Positions 1 to 9,262 of a DNA stretch of 64,000 bases are shown one piece after another. The notes beneath the pieces were generated by a model. The model was not told where the DNA came from. It saw nothing but the letters and a program-made list of their open reading frames with translations, and searched no databases. Numbering within the stretch: position 1 is the stretch's first letter; each line of letters begins with the position of its first letter. This stretch comes from Methylocapsa acidiphila B2 (GTDB lineage Bacteria; Pseudomonadota; Alphaproteobacteria; Rhizobiales; Beijerinckiaceae), in assembly GCF_000427445.1 (NCBI RefSeq), contig NZ_KE386496.1, positions 1,488,001-1,552,000 of the forward strand, written 5' to 3'. The position numbers and the translations under genes were made by a program.

Positions 1-124
1 TCCGCCAAGATCCATAGAATCTTCAATGCAACTTTCGATTGCGCGCAATCTTTTGCTCAATTCTTGACCACTCAGACAGTCTGTTTCGAGTGAAGCCGCA
101 TCAGGCGCCTCTTTGGGTGAACAT

Positions 125-874
125 CTAATCTTTGCGCAAAACATAAATGAATGTTTCAGCTGCATCGGTGCGCAACCACTGAAACAACAAAAGTTGCCCG
201 AGTCTCCACAGCAAAAATGCCGGTATAAAAACTTGAAAATACGAACTTATCCAGAATAAGCGCCGCACCTCGACCTCGAGCCTGTTTTTCTTGGCGAGCT
301 CTTCAATCTGACTAGGCGTGCAGTGCGAGTAATATGCACGAAACCCCTGCCCTTTTGCCTCGGGGTAAAAGAACCGGAGCAGCGATTTCTTAAGGTTTTC
401 ATCCAGCAGCAAATTCAGGCGTGCGAAAACGGCGTTGCGGGACGGCACGAAAATGAACATGCGACCGCCGTCTTTCAGCAAGCCAGCGAGAGCGCGCATC
501 GCCCGGGATGTATCCGGAACGTGCTCGAGCAGCGCCCGACAAATCACGGCGTCAGCTTCGGCGGCGCCCACAAACTCCCCGATGTCCGCAACGATCGCGC
601 GATCATAGGCGCCCGGCGGCGCTGCAGCCAACTCCTCGGCGCTGATGTCGAGACCGACCACTGTCATTTCCCACTTTTCTTTGGTTTCTCGACTTAGGCA
701 TGGAGTGCGGCCGCTGCCGACGTCGTAGAGCGTAATTCCGCGTCGCAGAGCGAGAGGGACAATGTGATCCGTAAAATGGCGATTGCCGTCTTCGCGGACG
801 CGCTCAGGCAAAATCGAGTCAAAGGCTTGAGAAAGCCGAATGTTCGCTTCAATCAAAGTTCTCACTAATCCCAT
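125..874 (-). CDS. SAM-dependent methyltransferase (class I)
   Basis: Predicted cytosolic class I methyltransferase of about 249 residues. The glycine-rich SAM loop is seen as DVGSGRTPC about 50 residues in, followed by an acidic turn (VVGLDIS) and a LLEHVPD motif IV/post-motif region of the Methyltransf_11/25 type. The C-terminal 45 residues are hydrophobic (FQVFIPAFLLWRLGQLLLF), which suggests membrane association. I chose the ATG at 874 because AAGGAAGGG lies just upstream; the open frame continues upstream to 1042 without homology-like sequence. It is the last gene of the leftward exopolysaccharide-type segment, downstream of the sugar transferase, so a lipid-linked sugar or polysaccharide substrate is likely, but this is inference. 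Family call is solid; substrate unknown. Confidence 0.8.
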   Translation of the reverse strand: MGLVRTLIEANIRLSQAFDSILPERVREDGNRHFTDHIVPLALRRGITLYDVGSGRTPCLSRETKEKWEMTVVGLDISAEELAAAPPGAYDRAIVADIGEFVGAAEADAVICRALLEHVPDTSRAMRALAGLLKDGGRMFIFVPSRNAVFARLNLLLDENLKKSLLRFFYPEAKGQGFRAYYSHCTPSQIEELAKKNRLEVEVRRLFWISSYFQVFIPAFLLWRLGQLLLFQWLRTDAAETFIYVLRKD

Positions 875-1321
875 GAACCCTTCCTTGACGCCTGAATTAA
901 AAGGCTCGGGCCAGAGGCGAGCTCGCACCGCCCATCCAGCCTTTCCTAAGCTGTGGGATCTGGCAAGCGGCGTCTTTCTCGAACCCGGCGTTCGCCCAAA
1001 TTTTTGAGCGTCATCGCCTAGCCTACGGCTTTCCGGCGTCAAGATATTGGCGTCGCGGAATCTCGCGAGTCGGTTTTCCCGCTATGCCATGTTTGAAGAC
1101 CGCACTTCACGACCGCCTGTGCTGAAGCTCCATTGCGCTTGTGCAAGACTATGGAGGGAAGCTTTTCGTGCGCAGTTTGGAAAGCTACCGCACTTCGGTG
1201 AATCGCTTCACCCGATAGGATATTTCGTTTCACGTGTCGCGCAACGCTGAGCGCAGCGAGACTAGGCTAACCTTTTTTTGGGGCGGCTCCTCATTCAACC
1301 CCTCGGGCGACCGGTCGCGAA
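875..1321. other. Intergenic stretch without a convincing gene
   Basis: About 450 bases between the methyltransferase and the sugar transferase. Only short overlapping frames exist, on both strands, with no ribosome binding site and no recognisable domain. It contains the upstream extension of the methyltransferase frame (875-1042). Confidence 0.5.
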
Positions 1322-2878
1322 TTATTCCGCCACCACACTGAAGAATGCAGCCGCGTCGCCTTCCGAAACTACAGGCTCCTTGCGCGCGTCGGCTTCAGCG
1401 CGGTGCAGATACTCCCACGCTTCGCGGATCGCCGCTGCATCGATGGTCTCGCCGAAGATCAAAATAAGCGCCGTCCGGATGAGCGTTTCGATGTCCAAGG
1501 CGAGCGACGCGTTGTGGACATACCAGACGTCGAGCGCGCCTTTATCCACGGCCGAAATGTCGCGCCCGCCCTTGACCTGAGCCCAGCCCGTAAGCCCAGG
1601 CCTAACGAGCAGCCGCGCTGCGAATTCCGGCGGTTGGTCGACCGGCAGCAAAGGCCGCGGTCCCACGAAGGACATGTCGCCCCAGAGAATGCTTAAGAGC
1701 TGGGGGAGCTCGTCCAAGCGCGTGCGCCGCAGGAAGCGTCCGATGCAGGAAGAGCGTTCGTCCTCGCGCAAGCGGCGGCCGGAAGCGTCATGCGCGGGAG
1801 CCATGGTCCGCAGCTTGTAAAGCTTGAACGGCCGGCCGAATAGACCTGGCCGCTGCTGCCAAAATGTTAAGGGCAATCCCAGATCGATCGCAACGAGCGC
1901 CGCGGCGAAAGCCATGAGCGGAGCGACGACGATCAGCAATCCTAGAGCGGCGAAGCAATCGAGCGGGCGCTTGGCGCGCCAATAAGGCCGCCGAGCCAAT
2001 GCGGCCAGGTGTTCAGAACTCAGCGAAAGCGCGGTGAACGAGTTTCTCAAGGCCGCGACTGCCCCCTCGCCGGCTTCGCTGGCGAAACGCGGTCCGAGCC
2101 CCATTTGATCAACCAAGAATTCGACACAGACGCTAGTGCCTTTCTCGATTTCTAACAACGCATCTTGCGCGTCGCGCGAGAGCTTGTCGAAAGCGCTCGT
2201 CACCACAATGCGGTCGACGAATACACCGTGAACCTCGAGAGCGCGAAGCGCGTCCACAACCTCCTCGCACGTTCCCAAAATTTGGTGTCTCAGGACAGCG
2301 CGCCCGACATGGCGACCGTCATCGTTTGTCAAGACGCCCGCGATCAGGACACGTTCGCGCGCGATCGCGGCTACGGCTCGCAAATAAAGAGCCGCCAGCT
2401 CATTGAGGCCAACGACAAGCACAGTTTCGCACCTAATTCTTTCTTGCGGAACCGCTCGGGGGGTCTCTTTGGCTCCCAGCCGGATCAACTCACCCGCGGC
2501 GTTGCGCCAAGTGCGGGCTAGGATGCGCAAGCCGACGAGAAAGAATAGCGTCAGCAAGCCTTGCAGAAGAGGCAACGAGCGCGGCACCCCGTCGAGGCGG
2601 TTGAAATTGAACCCGATCGCTAGGGCGCCGATCACCGTCGCCGCAATCGCGAAAGTAATCCGCAGGTAGTCCGTCATCATCGAGAACCGCCAGACGGGCC
2701 GGCTAGTTTGAAATGCTGGAAAGGTGACTGTAGCGGCTGCAAGCGTGCACAGAAGATATGGCCCGATATCCCGGAGCTGGGCCATCGAGAACTCGAAATT
2801 CTCCCTCAGAAATAGCGCCAAGACCGTGGCGAAAGCAACAACAACGACGTCAATGATCAAAAAGAGTAATTGACGCAT
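1322..2878 (-). CDS. Undecaprenyl-phosphate sugar phosphotransferase (exopolysaccharide initiation)
   Basis: Polyprenyl glycosylphosphotransferase of about 518 residues, which moves a sugar-1-phosphate from a nucleotide sugar to undecaprenyl phosphate at the inner membrane to start polysaccharide assembly. The N-terminal half has several membrane segments followed by a Rossmann-like CoA-binding-type domain (TVLVVGLNELAALYL). The C-terminal half is the bacterial sugar transferase domain: one helix (CFAALGLLIVVAPLM), then YKLRTM, RRTRLDELPQLLSILWGDMS, VGPRPL and RPGLTGWAQV, which carry the catalytic residues. Length matches the WbaP/ExoY-large type. The ATG at 2878 follows a G-rich Shine-Dalgarno-like run. 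The reading frame stays open upstream into a serine recombinase remnant, so an automatic caller would give a false 723-residue fusion. Confidence 0.88.
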   Translation of the reverse strand: MRQLLFLIIDVVVVAFATVLALFLRENFEFSMAQLRDIGPYLLCTLAAATVTFPAFQTSRPVWRFSMMTDYLRITFAIAATVIGALAIGFNFNRLDGVPRSLPLLQGLLTLFFLVGLRILARTWRNAAGELIRLGAKETPRAVPQERIRCETVLVVGLNELAALYLRAVAAIARERVLIAGVLTNDDGRHVGRAVLRHQILGTCEEVVDALRALEVHGVFVDRIVVTSAFDKLSRDAQDALLEIEKGTSVCVEFLVDQMGLGPRFASEAGEGAVAALRNSFTALSLSSEHLAALARRPYWRAKRPLDCFAALGLLIVVAPLMAFAAALVAIDLGLPLTFWQQRPGLFGRPFKLYKLRTMAPAHDASGRRLREDERSSCIGRFLRRTRLDELPQLLSILWGDMSFVGPRPLLPVDQPPEFAARLLVRPGLTGWAQVKGGRDISAVDKGALDVWYVHNASLALDIETLIRTALILIFGETIDAAAIREAWEYLHRAEADARKEPVVSEGDAAAFFSVVAE

Positions 2879-2899
2879 ACTACCCCCCCGGAAGCTAAA

Positions 2900-3525
2900 A
2901 AGGCGCGGCGATCTAACAGTCAGCGCCCCCGGAATACTCTTGAATGTGTCAACCTTATCGAAGACCTCTGCAGTGGACACCTGCACGCGGTGGTCTGGAT
3001 CCTTCTCGTAGCGGTCGCCGACCTTCTCAAAGCCGACAGGAGCGCCGACGACGAGTTCGCCGCGACGCGTCTTCTCGTAACGAGTGGAAAGCAAGCGCTG
3101 GCGCAAGAGATCGAGCTCATATTTGTTGGGGCTGCACTTCAGTCCGAGTAGCAAGCGATCGTTGCCGTGCCGGGGAACGTAGATCGTCTCTTGGTCGATC
3201 AGCACGGTGTCGTCCACGCGGCACATCTCAATTAGCTGCTGCCAGTCCCGGCTGTTGCGAGCGAAGCGCGAGACCTCGCGCGCGCGGATGACGCCGACCT
3301 TGCCGAGGCACACCTCTGCGACGATCCGCTCGAAGCCGGCGCGCAGGACGCCGCCTGCAGTAGAGCGGCCTAGATCATCATCTATTTCCTCGATCTCGGT
3401 CCAGCGGAGCGCCGTCAGCCGACCCTGCATGGCGTATTGCAGTGTGCTGCTTTCCCGGTTGTGCAGACCTTGATGGGCCGAGGCCTGACGCACATAGAGC
3501 AGCGCCTTGCGCTCCAGATAAAGGG
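2900..3525 (-). pseudogene. Serine recombinase (resolvase-type) remnant
   Basis: A truncated large serine recombinase. Visible pieces of the family are ALLYVRQAS near the start (catalytic-loop region of the resolvase domain, its serine position now within RQASAHQ), VSRFARNSRDW, DTVLIDQETIY, DRLLLGLK and YELDLLRQRLLSTRYEKTR. The match stops after VGDRYEKDPDHRVQ, so the C-terminal DNA-binding half is gone. No normal start codon lies in front of the conserved N-terminus (tandem stops, then CTG/ATT). By chance the remaining frame is open into the downstream sugar transferase. It is a relic of a mobile element and should not be fused to the neighbouring gene. Confidence 0.75.
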
Positions 3526-3553
3526 AGCCGGATTTAATCAGAAATCATTATGG

Positions 3554-3617
3554 GCCTCCGCAACTGAGCTGGTCCTGCTTGCCTGGCCTGTTCCAAGATC
3601 AGCTCAGTGGCGGAGGC
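3554..3617. repeat. 18-bp inverted repeat (stem-loop)
   Basis: The 18 bases at 3554-3571 (GCCTCCGCAACTGAGCTG) are the reverse complement of 3600-3617 with a single mismatch, separated by a 28-base loop. There is no T-run after it, so it is not a standard terminator. It sits between the recombinase remnant and the IS3 remnant and may be an end of a lost mobile element or a recombinase site. Confidence 0.6.
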
Positions 3618-3847
3618 TGGCCAGCGCGGCTCGCGTCTCCCTTGGCATCTCCCGCCGCCCGGGTATATTCGTCTGGGTCTCTGGTGGGCCGTCGCCGAAC
3701 CGATCCATCTGCTGCGGATCGCCGCTCCCCACGGGCGGGCAGGCTTCGGCGCTTTCCTTCATCGCTGCGGTCTTGACGTGACATGGGCGAAGTGGTCCAG
3801 CTTTTGAGTTAGTTTTCTGGCGGATTTCCCAGGTTTGGAACGGGAGA

Positions 3848-4179
3848 TTGGCCATGAAGAGGAAGCGGTTTTCGGTTGAGCAGATCGTCGCGGTTTTGAA
3901 GCAGGGGGAATTGGGCCTGCCGGTTGCGGACTTGGCCCGACAGGTCAGCATTTCCGAGCAGACTTTTTATCGATGGAAAAGCCAGTACGCCGGGCTGGAG
4001 TCGGATCAGGTCCGCGAGTTCAAGCAGCTTTCGGAGGAAAACGCCCGGCTGAAGAATCTGGTCGCGGAGTTGAGCCTGAACAAAACCGTCTCGCAGGATG
4101 TCCTGTCAAAACGGTTTCCCGGCCAGCGCTCATGAAGAAAGTTGTCGCCTACGTGACGGCGCGTCACGCCAGCAGCTGA
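3848..4179 (+). pseudogene. IS3-family transposase OrfA, truncated element
   Basis: The N-terminal 88 residues are a typical IS3-family (IS407-like) OrfA: KRKRFSVEQIVAVLKQGE, an HTH (VADLARQVSISEQTFYRW), and the leucine-zipper-like segment EENARLKNLVAELSL. The frame ends at 4135. The expected continuation (SRPALMKKVVAYV) is seen in another frame up to 4179, as in the OrfA-OrfB overlap. Then OrfB is cut off by the IS5-type element on the other strand. Without the DDE domain the element cannot move by itself. Confidence 0.8.
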
Positions 4180-4985
4180 GGCGAATTGAGGCCAGGCGGA
4201 GAAAAGCGAGCGCGTTTCAGGTGAGATTTTCGAAATCCTTGGCCAACCGGCGGCAGCGATTAAGCCACGCGAAAGTGCGTTCGACAGCCCAACGGCGCGG
4301 CAGAAGCTCGAACCGTTTAGCCTGATCGGAGCGGTTGACGATTTCGATTTGCAGCTGCGGCAGGATTTTGGCTGAAGCCTTGTAAAAGACCGGGCCCTGA
4401 TATCCGCCGTCAGCAAAAAGCTATTGCAAAAACGCATACAAGCCGAACAAGGTGGAGAGGACAACCACGCCGCCGTCACGATTTTGAATATCGGCTGGAT
4501 GCACAACAACATGAAGCAGCAAGCCTAGCGTGTCGACGAGGATATGGCGCTTCTTGCCGTCGATCTTTTTGCCCGCATCATAGCCGCTTGGATCGATGTT
4601 GCCCCCCTTTTTCCACGCTTTTCACGCTCTGGCTGTCGATGACGCAAGCCGTCGGGCTTGCTTCACGATCCATGGCTTCGCGACACTTCGCGTAGAGCGC
4701 GTGACGAATGCGATCCAGCGTGCCATCCCAGTTCCAAAGATCGAAATAACTAAACAGCGTGCTCTTTGGCGGCAGGTCTTTGGGAACATAGCGCCACTGG
4801 CATCCCGTGCTCAGCACATACATGATGCCGTTCACAATTTCCCGCGGTTCAACCGAGCGCTTCCGTCCGCCGCGTTTGGCCGGAGGGATCAAGGGCTCGA
4901 CATGCGACCACTCGTCGTCCGTCAGATCGCTCGGATAGCACAGCTTGTCACGATTGTATCTCGGGCGGTTTTCTGGCGTCCACAT
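4165..4985 (-). pseudogene. IS5-family transposase, frameshifted and with stops
   Basis: IS5-family (DUF4096 plus DDE) transposase read leftward from the ATG at 4985. The N-terminal 130 residues include LTDDEWSHVEPLIPP, GCQWRYVPKDLPP and [15 protein letters not shown]. At a run of six G residues near 4602-4607 the frame changes. The second half ([20 protein letters not shown], then FADGGYQGP and [16 protein letters not shown]) continues in a +1 frame. That half also contains two in-frame stops, one before LFADGGY and one after FENLT. The G-run shift alone could be programmed, as in some two-ORF IS5 elements, but the two stops make it inactive. It cuts into the IS3 remnant to its left. Confidence 0.82.
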
Positions 4986-4989
4986 CGGC

Positions 4990-5870
4990 GGCCCCTTCTC
5001 GAATCAGGCCGCCTCAAATGAATCACAAATGATTCATCCCATTCAACTACTTCCCGGACGGACACTTAGGTCTGGGCCTGGCGGAAGCGGGTCTGATCCT
5101 TGAGCCTGAGAAGCCAGATCGTCTCAGGTGGCCTCGGCCGCCGCGTTGGGTTCACATCGGCGCTCGATTCTTAACTGCGTATCGAGCAATGCCTTTTCAT
5201 TGTGAGACAGTAACTGTTGCGACCTCATCGCGGACGCATGCTCCAGGCTCCGCTTCACCTCCGCCAACGGCCCTCACGCCGCGCCGTGAGAATCGTCGCC
5301 GCAAGGCTTTCCTCATCTCCCGCCAGGACAATCAAGGCAATATCCTGTGGAATATTTTGTAATGGCATGCTATGCGGCGGCGGTTGTAGCGCGCGGCGAG
5401 CAACGCGATTTCCTTGCTTGACTGCTCAGCGCGTTTCCAGCGGACGCGGCTCATACCGAGAAAAATTCGTCTCGGCGCCGACGCGATCCCTCACCGATAT
5501 TCGCCTCGATCATCAGATTATCGGAGGGGAATTCGCCACGACATACCGACTGGCAAAAACGCGCAAACTTTCGCCACGGCGAACAAGACGACCTCAGGAC
5601 CGCCCTTCCCCAACGCCGCGTCCGTCGCCTCCCACAGCACAAATCGACGTTTCCGGGGTCAAGACCTCGGGCCACTCGCCTGTCTCGTCGCCGCCCCGTC
5701 AATTATTCCACGACGGCCAGCAAACCCAGACAAGCGTTCCGCGAAGTTTAAAGCACCCGCCCCTCGCCGCAAAACCCGCAGAGACGGACAAATCCATTCG
5801 GCCAAGCTACCGCCGTTTGGGTGACTCGTAGCCCGAGCGCCCGTTATACTTTTTGCATTTAAGGTCGAAC
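4990..5870. other. Long non-coding gap between IS5 remnant and NusG-like gene
   Basis: About 880 bases with no supportable gene. Open frames up to 204 residues exist, but their sequences are arginine/proline-rich, low in hydrophobic residues, and overlap one another on both strands, as expected for shadow frames in GC-rich DNA. This is the place where a polysaccharide operon controlled by the NusG-like protein would be expected to begin, so it is probably deletion scar. Confidence 0.5.
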
Positions 5871-5874
5871 CGCC

Positions 5875-6387
5875 TCAGACGACCGGTTCGACCCACGAAC
5901 GGGCGAGCCTTACGCGAATCCCGCCGCCCATGATTTCAAGCAAGACTTCAACGCGGCCCGCGTCGTCCAGTCGATCAAGAACCCCAAGCGCTTGTGCAAA
6001 GGGTCCGGCCACGAGGCGAACCTTTTGACCGCGCTCGAGAGAATCGGAGAACTGAAGCCCCCCCGACCTATCAGCCGACCGGATCAGTGTTTCGACGATC
6101 CCCGCTGGCGCCGGAACCGGCCGATCATTCACCATAAACAGGGTCGTCACGCCCATCGTGCTATTGACGCTGCGCCAGCGATCGCGTTCGAGATTCAGCG
6201 CGACAAATAGATACCGCGGGAAAATCGGTGCAATCACATTGCGCATCTTGCGCGCATGACGCACCGTTTTCAGGTATTGCGGAAGGAACGAACGAAAGCC
6301 TTGCCGCCTGAGATGGGTCTCTGCCGTGGCCTCTCGGTGCGGCCATGTGCAGGCGAGAAACCACCTTTCGCCCGAGAAGAGGGCCAT
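5875..6387 (-). CDS. NusG-family specialised antiterminator (RfaH-like)
   Basis: A NusG paralogue of about 170 residues. The N-terminal NGN domain is seen as RWFLACTWPHREATAETHLR, GFRSFLPQYLKTVRHARK and IFPRYLFVALNLERDRWRSV. The C-terminal part is a KOW domain (LERGQKVRLVAGPFA...LGVLDRLDDAGRVEVLL). Divergence from housekeeping NusG and the YLKTVRHARK/FPRYLF signature match specialised NusG proteins such as RfaH, UpxY and LoaP, which bind RNA polymerase and help transcription through long polysaccharide operons. GAGG lies 8 bases before the ATG at 6387; an upstream ATG at 6417 would add ten residues. The downstream side is now IS debris, so its target operon may be lost. Confident family call, role inferred. 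Confidence 0.82.
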   Translation of the reverse strand: MALFSGERWFLACTWPHREATAETHLRRQGFRSFLPQYLKTVRHARKMRNVIAPIFPRYLFVALNLERDRWRSVNSTMGVTTLFMVNDRPVPAPAGIVETLIRSADRSGGLQFSDSLERGQKVRLVAGPFAQALGVLDRLDDAGRVEVLLEIMGGGIRVRLARSWVEPVV

Positions 6388-6595
6388 GTTTTCGGCCTCG
6401 CGTATATCGGCCGCCATCAGCTGCGCCCAACATATCCGGAGCGGCTCCTCACGACACTTGTGCGCCGATGATCGCTGGTTGACGCTGCGAGCGTCGTTCT
6501 CAAAGCGCTTCCGAGAAATAAATGGGCGAACATAGCTAATCTCCTCCCGAGTGAGAGATGATATGTGACGCCTATATTTTATGTTTAAATATACA

Positions 6596-6919
6596 TTAAG
6601 GGTTAGCCGAATGCAAGCGTAGCCATTCGGTCAAGACCGCAGCCTGCGTAGCCGCCCGGCGCTGCAACCAATACGTCCATTTGATTTTGAGCCTCTGCGC
6701 TGCTTGAGCCATTTGACGTTTATGCTCCTCGATAAGGCTTTGGAGGTTTTTTACGCCGAACTCAGTAAATGCTGATGTAGACAGATCAGCGGTTCCGTAG
6801 ACAGTGATATGCCCTTCTTCGGGCTCCAACTCCATGGCGATTTTCTGCAGTCAGTCTTCATCCTCAGCGAGGATTTCAGCGACGCGGCCGTTGGTGAACA
6901 CATAGGTCGGCGTCGTCAT
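6596..6919 (-). pseudogene. Hypothetical protein interrupted by an in-frame TGA
   Basis: One continuous frame starts MTTPTYVFTNGRVAEILAED, meets TGA at 6851-6853, then continues LQKIAMELEPEEGHITVYGT and about 75 more residues to a normal stop. The frame, the acidic linker and the absence of any frameshift suggest one original gene of about 107 residues in which TGG (Trp) became TGA. No family recognised. The second part is helical and rich in Gln, Lys and Arg. A downstream restart at the ATG inside AMELEPE (6835) could still give a 79-residue protein. No good ribosome binding site is visible before 6919. Confidence 0.45.
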
Positions 6920-7008
6920 GTTCAGGCTGCTTTCGCGAAGGCCTGGCTTGCCGCCAATTTCAAGGTAGGAGCTCGGCCACCTGGCTTTGCGGCTGGCTAG
7001 CGATGCTT

Positions 7009-7740
7009 GGTAGACACATCCGCCAGCCATGCCTGTAGGTCGACGTCGCAAAGTTTTGCGGTTTCAATCAGGACGTACATGACGGCAGCTCTCTCAGCAC
7101 CACGTTCGGAGCCGGCGAAGAGCCATGACTTTCTTCCAAGTGCGAGACCACGCAGCGTCCGTTCCGCCGCGCTGTTCGACAGGCAGATCCGGCCGTCATG
7201 GACAAAGCCCGTGAAGGCCGGCCATCGTTTGAGTATATAGTCGATCGCCTTTGCGACCGAGGCGTGGCGGGAGAGCCTGGCGCGCTCTGAGCGCGTCCAT
7301 CCTTCAAGCGCGTCAACCAGCGGTGCCCTTCGTTCCTCCCGAACCGCCAGCCCCGCTGCTCGGCGTCACGCCGTTGATCTCACGCTCGGTACCGAACAAC
7401 ACGCCAATGCGTTTGACCGCTTCGAGGAAAATCGGCGAGATCGGCGGCGCATCCTTTCCCGGCCGCGCATTTGCGGCGATATCGGGCAATTTGAAAAACT
7501 TTCGTCGCGCGTGGTTCCAACACAGCGCCTCAGTAATAAGACTGGGCTTGCGATCTGGAAGATAGAGTCTGTTGTAGCCGCCATAGGCGTCGGCCTAGAG
7601 GCGTCCGGCAAACTGCGCCAGATACCCGCTCGGGATTCTCGCCGGTTGGGTCGCGGGAGGCGTAGAAGGAAGCGGCAGGCGGTGCCGCGCCGCCAAGCGG
7701 TTTGTCGTCGCGCACATGAACCCAGATGCGACCTGTCGGG
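7009..7740 (-). pseudogene. IS66-family transposase (TnpC) C-terminal remnant
   Basis: Read leftward in shifting frames, this stretch gives the classic IS66 TnpC C-terminal half: PTGRIWVHVRDDKPLGGAAP, ADAYGGYNRLY, WNHARRKFFKLPDIAA, ISPIFLEAVKRIGVLFGTER, RARLSRHASVAKAIDYILKR, GRICLSNSAAERTLRGLALG and KSWLFAGSERGAERAAVMY, ending with KLCDVDLQAWLADV. A TAG replaces the residue before ADAYGGYN, and at least two frameshifts lie between GVLFGTER and RARLSRH. The N-terminal half (zinc-binding and linker) is missing. It abuts the end of the SNF2 remnant, which it probably truncated. Confidence 0.8.
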
Positions 7741-7759
7741 CTGGCTGCTGCACCCGGCG

Positions 7760-9000
7760 ACATCGCGTTGCGCGATGAGCAGCAGCGCAAGGACCTGGTG
7801 GTCTTGCCGAGATCCATATCATCAGCGAGGCAGGCGCCGAGGCCGAGGCCGCTGACGAGCCGCGGCCAGGCGACTCCGTCCTGTTGATAGGGCCGCAGTG
7901 CACCCTTCAACGCCGCGCCAGGATCTTTTCCCGAAGCGCCGGACCTCGCGACGCTTGCAGCGTCTCGGCCGAGCCAGTGCTCGGCCGCGACTTCCGCCCA
8001 GCCGGCGCAGGCATCTTCCATTTCTTCCTCGGTCACCGCCGCGCCGGCGATCATCTGCATCGCCTCGGCGAAGCTCGCCCCCTCTAGAGCGGCGAGGGAT
8101 TCGGCGGCGAGGAACCGCGTCATCGCCCGTTCGAGCCGGGCGCGATCAACCTCGACCCATTGGCCGCAGGAGCGCGAGCCCGTCCGTACCCGCGAGCAGA
8201 AAGCTGACTTCTCCCTCCGTTAACGGCTCGCCGTCGAGCGTCGTCTCGACCCTGAAATCGAGCAGCCCATCAAGCCCAAGGGCCGAAGGCTCGCGGCGCC
8301 CGATCGTCGCCGTCGCCTTGGGGCGCGGCAGCCGCGCGGCGCGCCAGGCCGGCGGCATCCGCAAAATTACCCCCCGCCTCCTCGAGATCGGGCGCGGACT
8401 GGATGAGCCCGAGAGCCTCTCGCGGTCCCCGCGCACCGGGTGGAAGATGTCGCCAGCCTCGACCAAAGGCTTCAGCCAATCCCATTTGTCGGCGGCGCGC
8501 TGAACCGGCCGGAGCACCGATAGAAGCTCATTTTTGTTCTTCGCCCCGGCATATTGGCGCAGCGCCTCGCCCGAAGGCAGATGCTGGGCCGTGGCGGCGG
8601 CCGAGAGGCCGGTCGTGTAGGTCGCCATGAAGGCGCAGGGGACTTCCGCGTCGCACCATCTTCCGCGAGGTTGAAATGAACCCTGCCGACGAGGGTCCAG
8701 GCCGGATTGCGTTGGGCCAGAAAGCTCTGCAAATCCGTCCCGGCCGCCGCATAATCCCGGACAAAGGCGGCGTCCGACGCCTCCCACAGGGCGCGAAGAC
8801 CCGTCGACGTCAGATATTCGGCGCCGGCCATCATGGGCGCGGTCAGGGCCAGCGACCCGAGTTCCGCCAGCGTCGGCGGTTTAAAACGGCGGCGTGGCGC
8901 ATCCAGGTTGTGCATGTCGAAGCGCTCGCCCGCCGTCCAGGCGTTCTGGGCGATGCATGTCGAAGCGCTGAACTGGAGCGAATCGACCGCCGCGCATCGG
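7760..9000 (-). pseudogene. SNF2-family helicase remnant
   Basis: N-terminal part of a SNF2/DEAD-box ATPase of the type often carried on integrative elements. Pieces seen in different frames going leftward: PPTLAELGSLALTAPMM and GAEYLTSTGLRALWEA (about 8750-8890), LPSGEALRQYAGAKNK, WLKPLVEAGDIFHPVRG, LDFRVETTLDGEPLTEGEVS, AMTRFLAAESLAALEGASF, then the start of the ATPase domain, YQQDGVAWPRLVSGLGLGAC and ADDMDLGKTT (a mutated Walker A: the family has DDMGLGKT). Several frameshifts separate these pieces, and everything after motif I is replaced by IS66 sequence. No function left. Confidence 0.72.
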
Positions 9001-9178
9001 ATCTCGGCCAACAGTCTGCGCCGCTGGCGCGATCTCCTTGAGAACGGCGAGGTGGAGATCGACTGGCGCGCCCGTCTTCATCCGAGCGCCCTCCCGACGA
9101 AAAGCACCGGTGCTAACAGTAGTGCTAACGACTGCGCGGCCGAATCGGCCTTGACAGCCGCATCGGACGATGATTCGC

Positions 9179-9249
9179 AGATGCCGGAGAAGCGCACCCG
9201 CCGCACCTTCAGCGCAGAAGAAAAGCTGGCGATCGTGCTGGAATCCTAG
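9179..9249 (+). pseudogene. Possible transposase N-terminal scrap
   Basis: A short stretch encoding MPEKRTRRTFSAEEKLAIVL followed by a stop. The basic start plus TFSAEEKLAIVLE resembles the HTH opening of IS3/IS66-type OrfA proteins. It lies 13 bases from the 3' end of the tRNA-Leu gene, at the edge of the decayed region. Too short to be certain. Confidence 0.3.
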
Positions 9250-9262
9250 CAAGCTTAGAGGC

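Noticed and set aside
5217-5831. 204-codon frame in the gap before the NusG-like gene
   Set aside because: Very Arg/Pro/Ser-rich, overlaps similar frames in other registers, no family resemblance.
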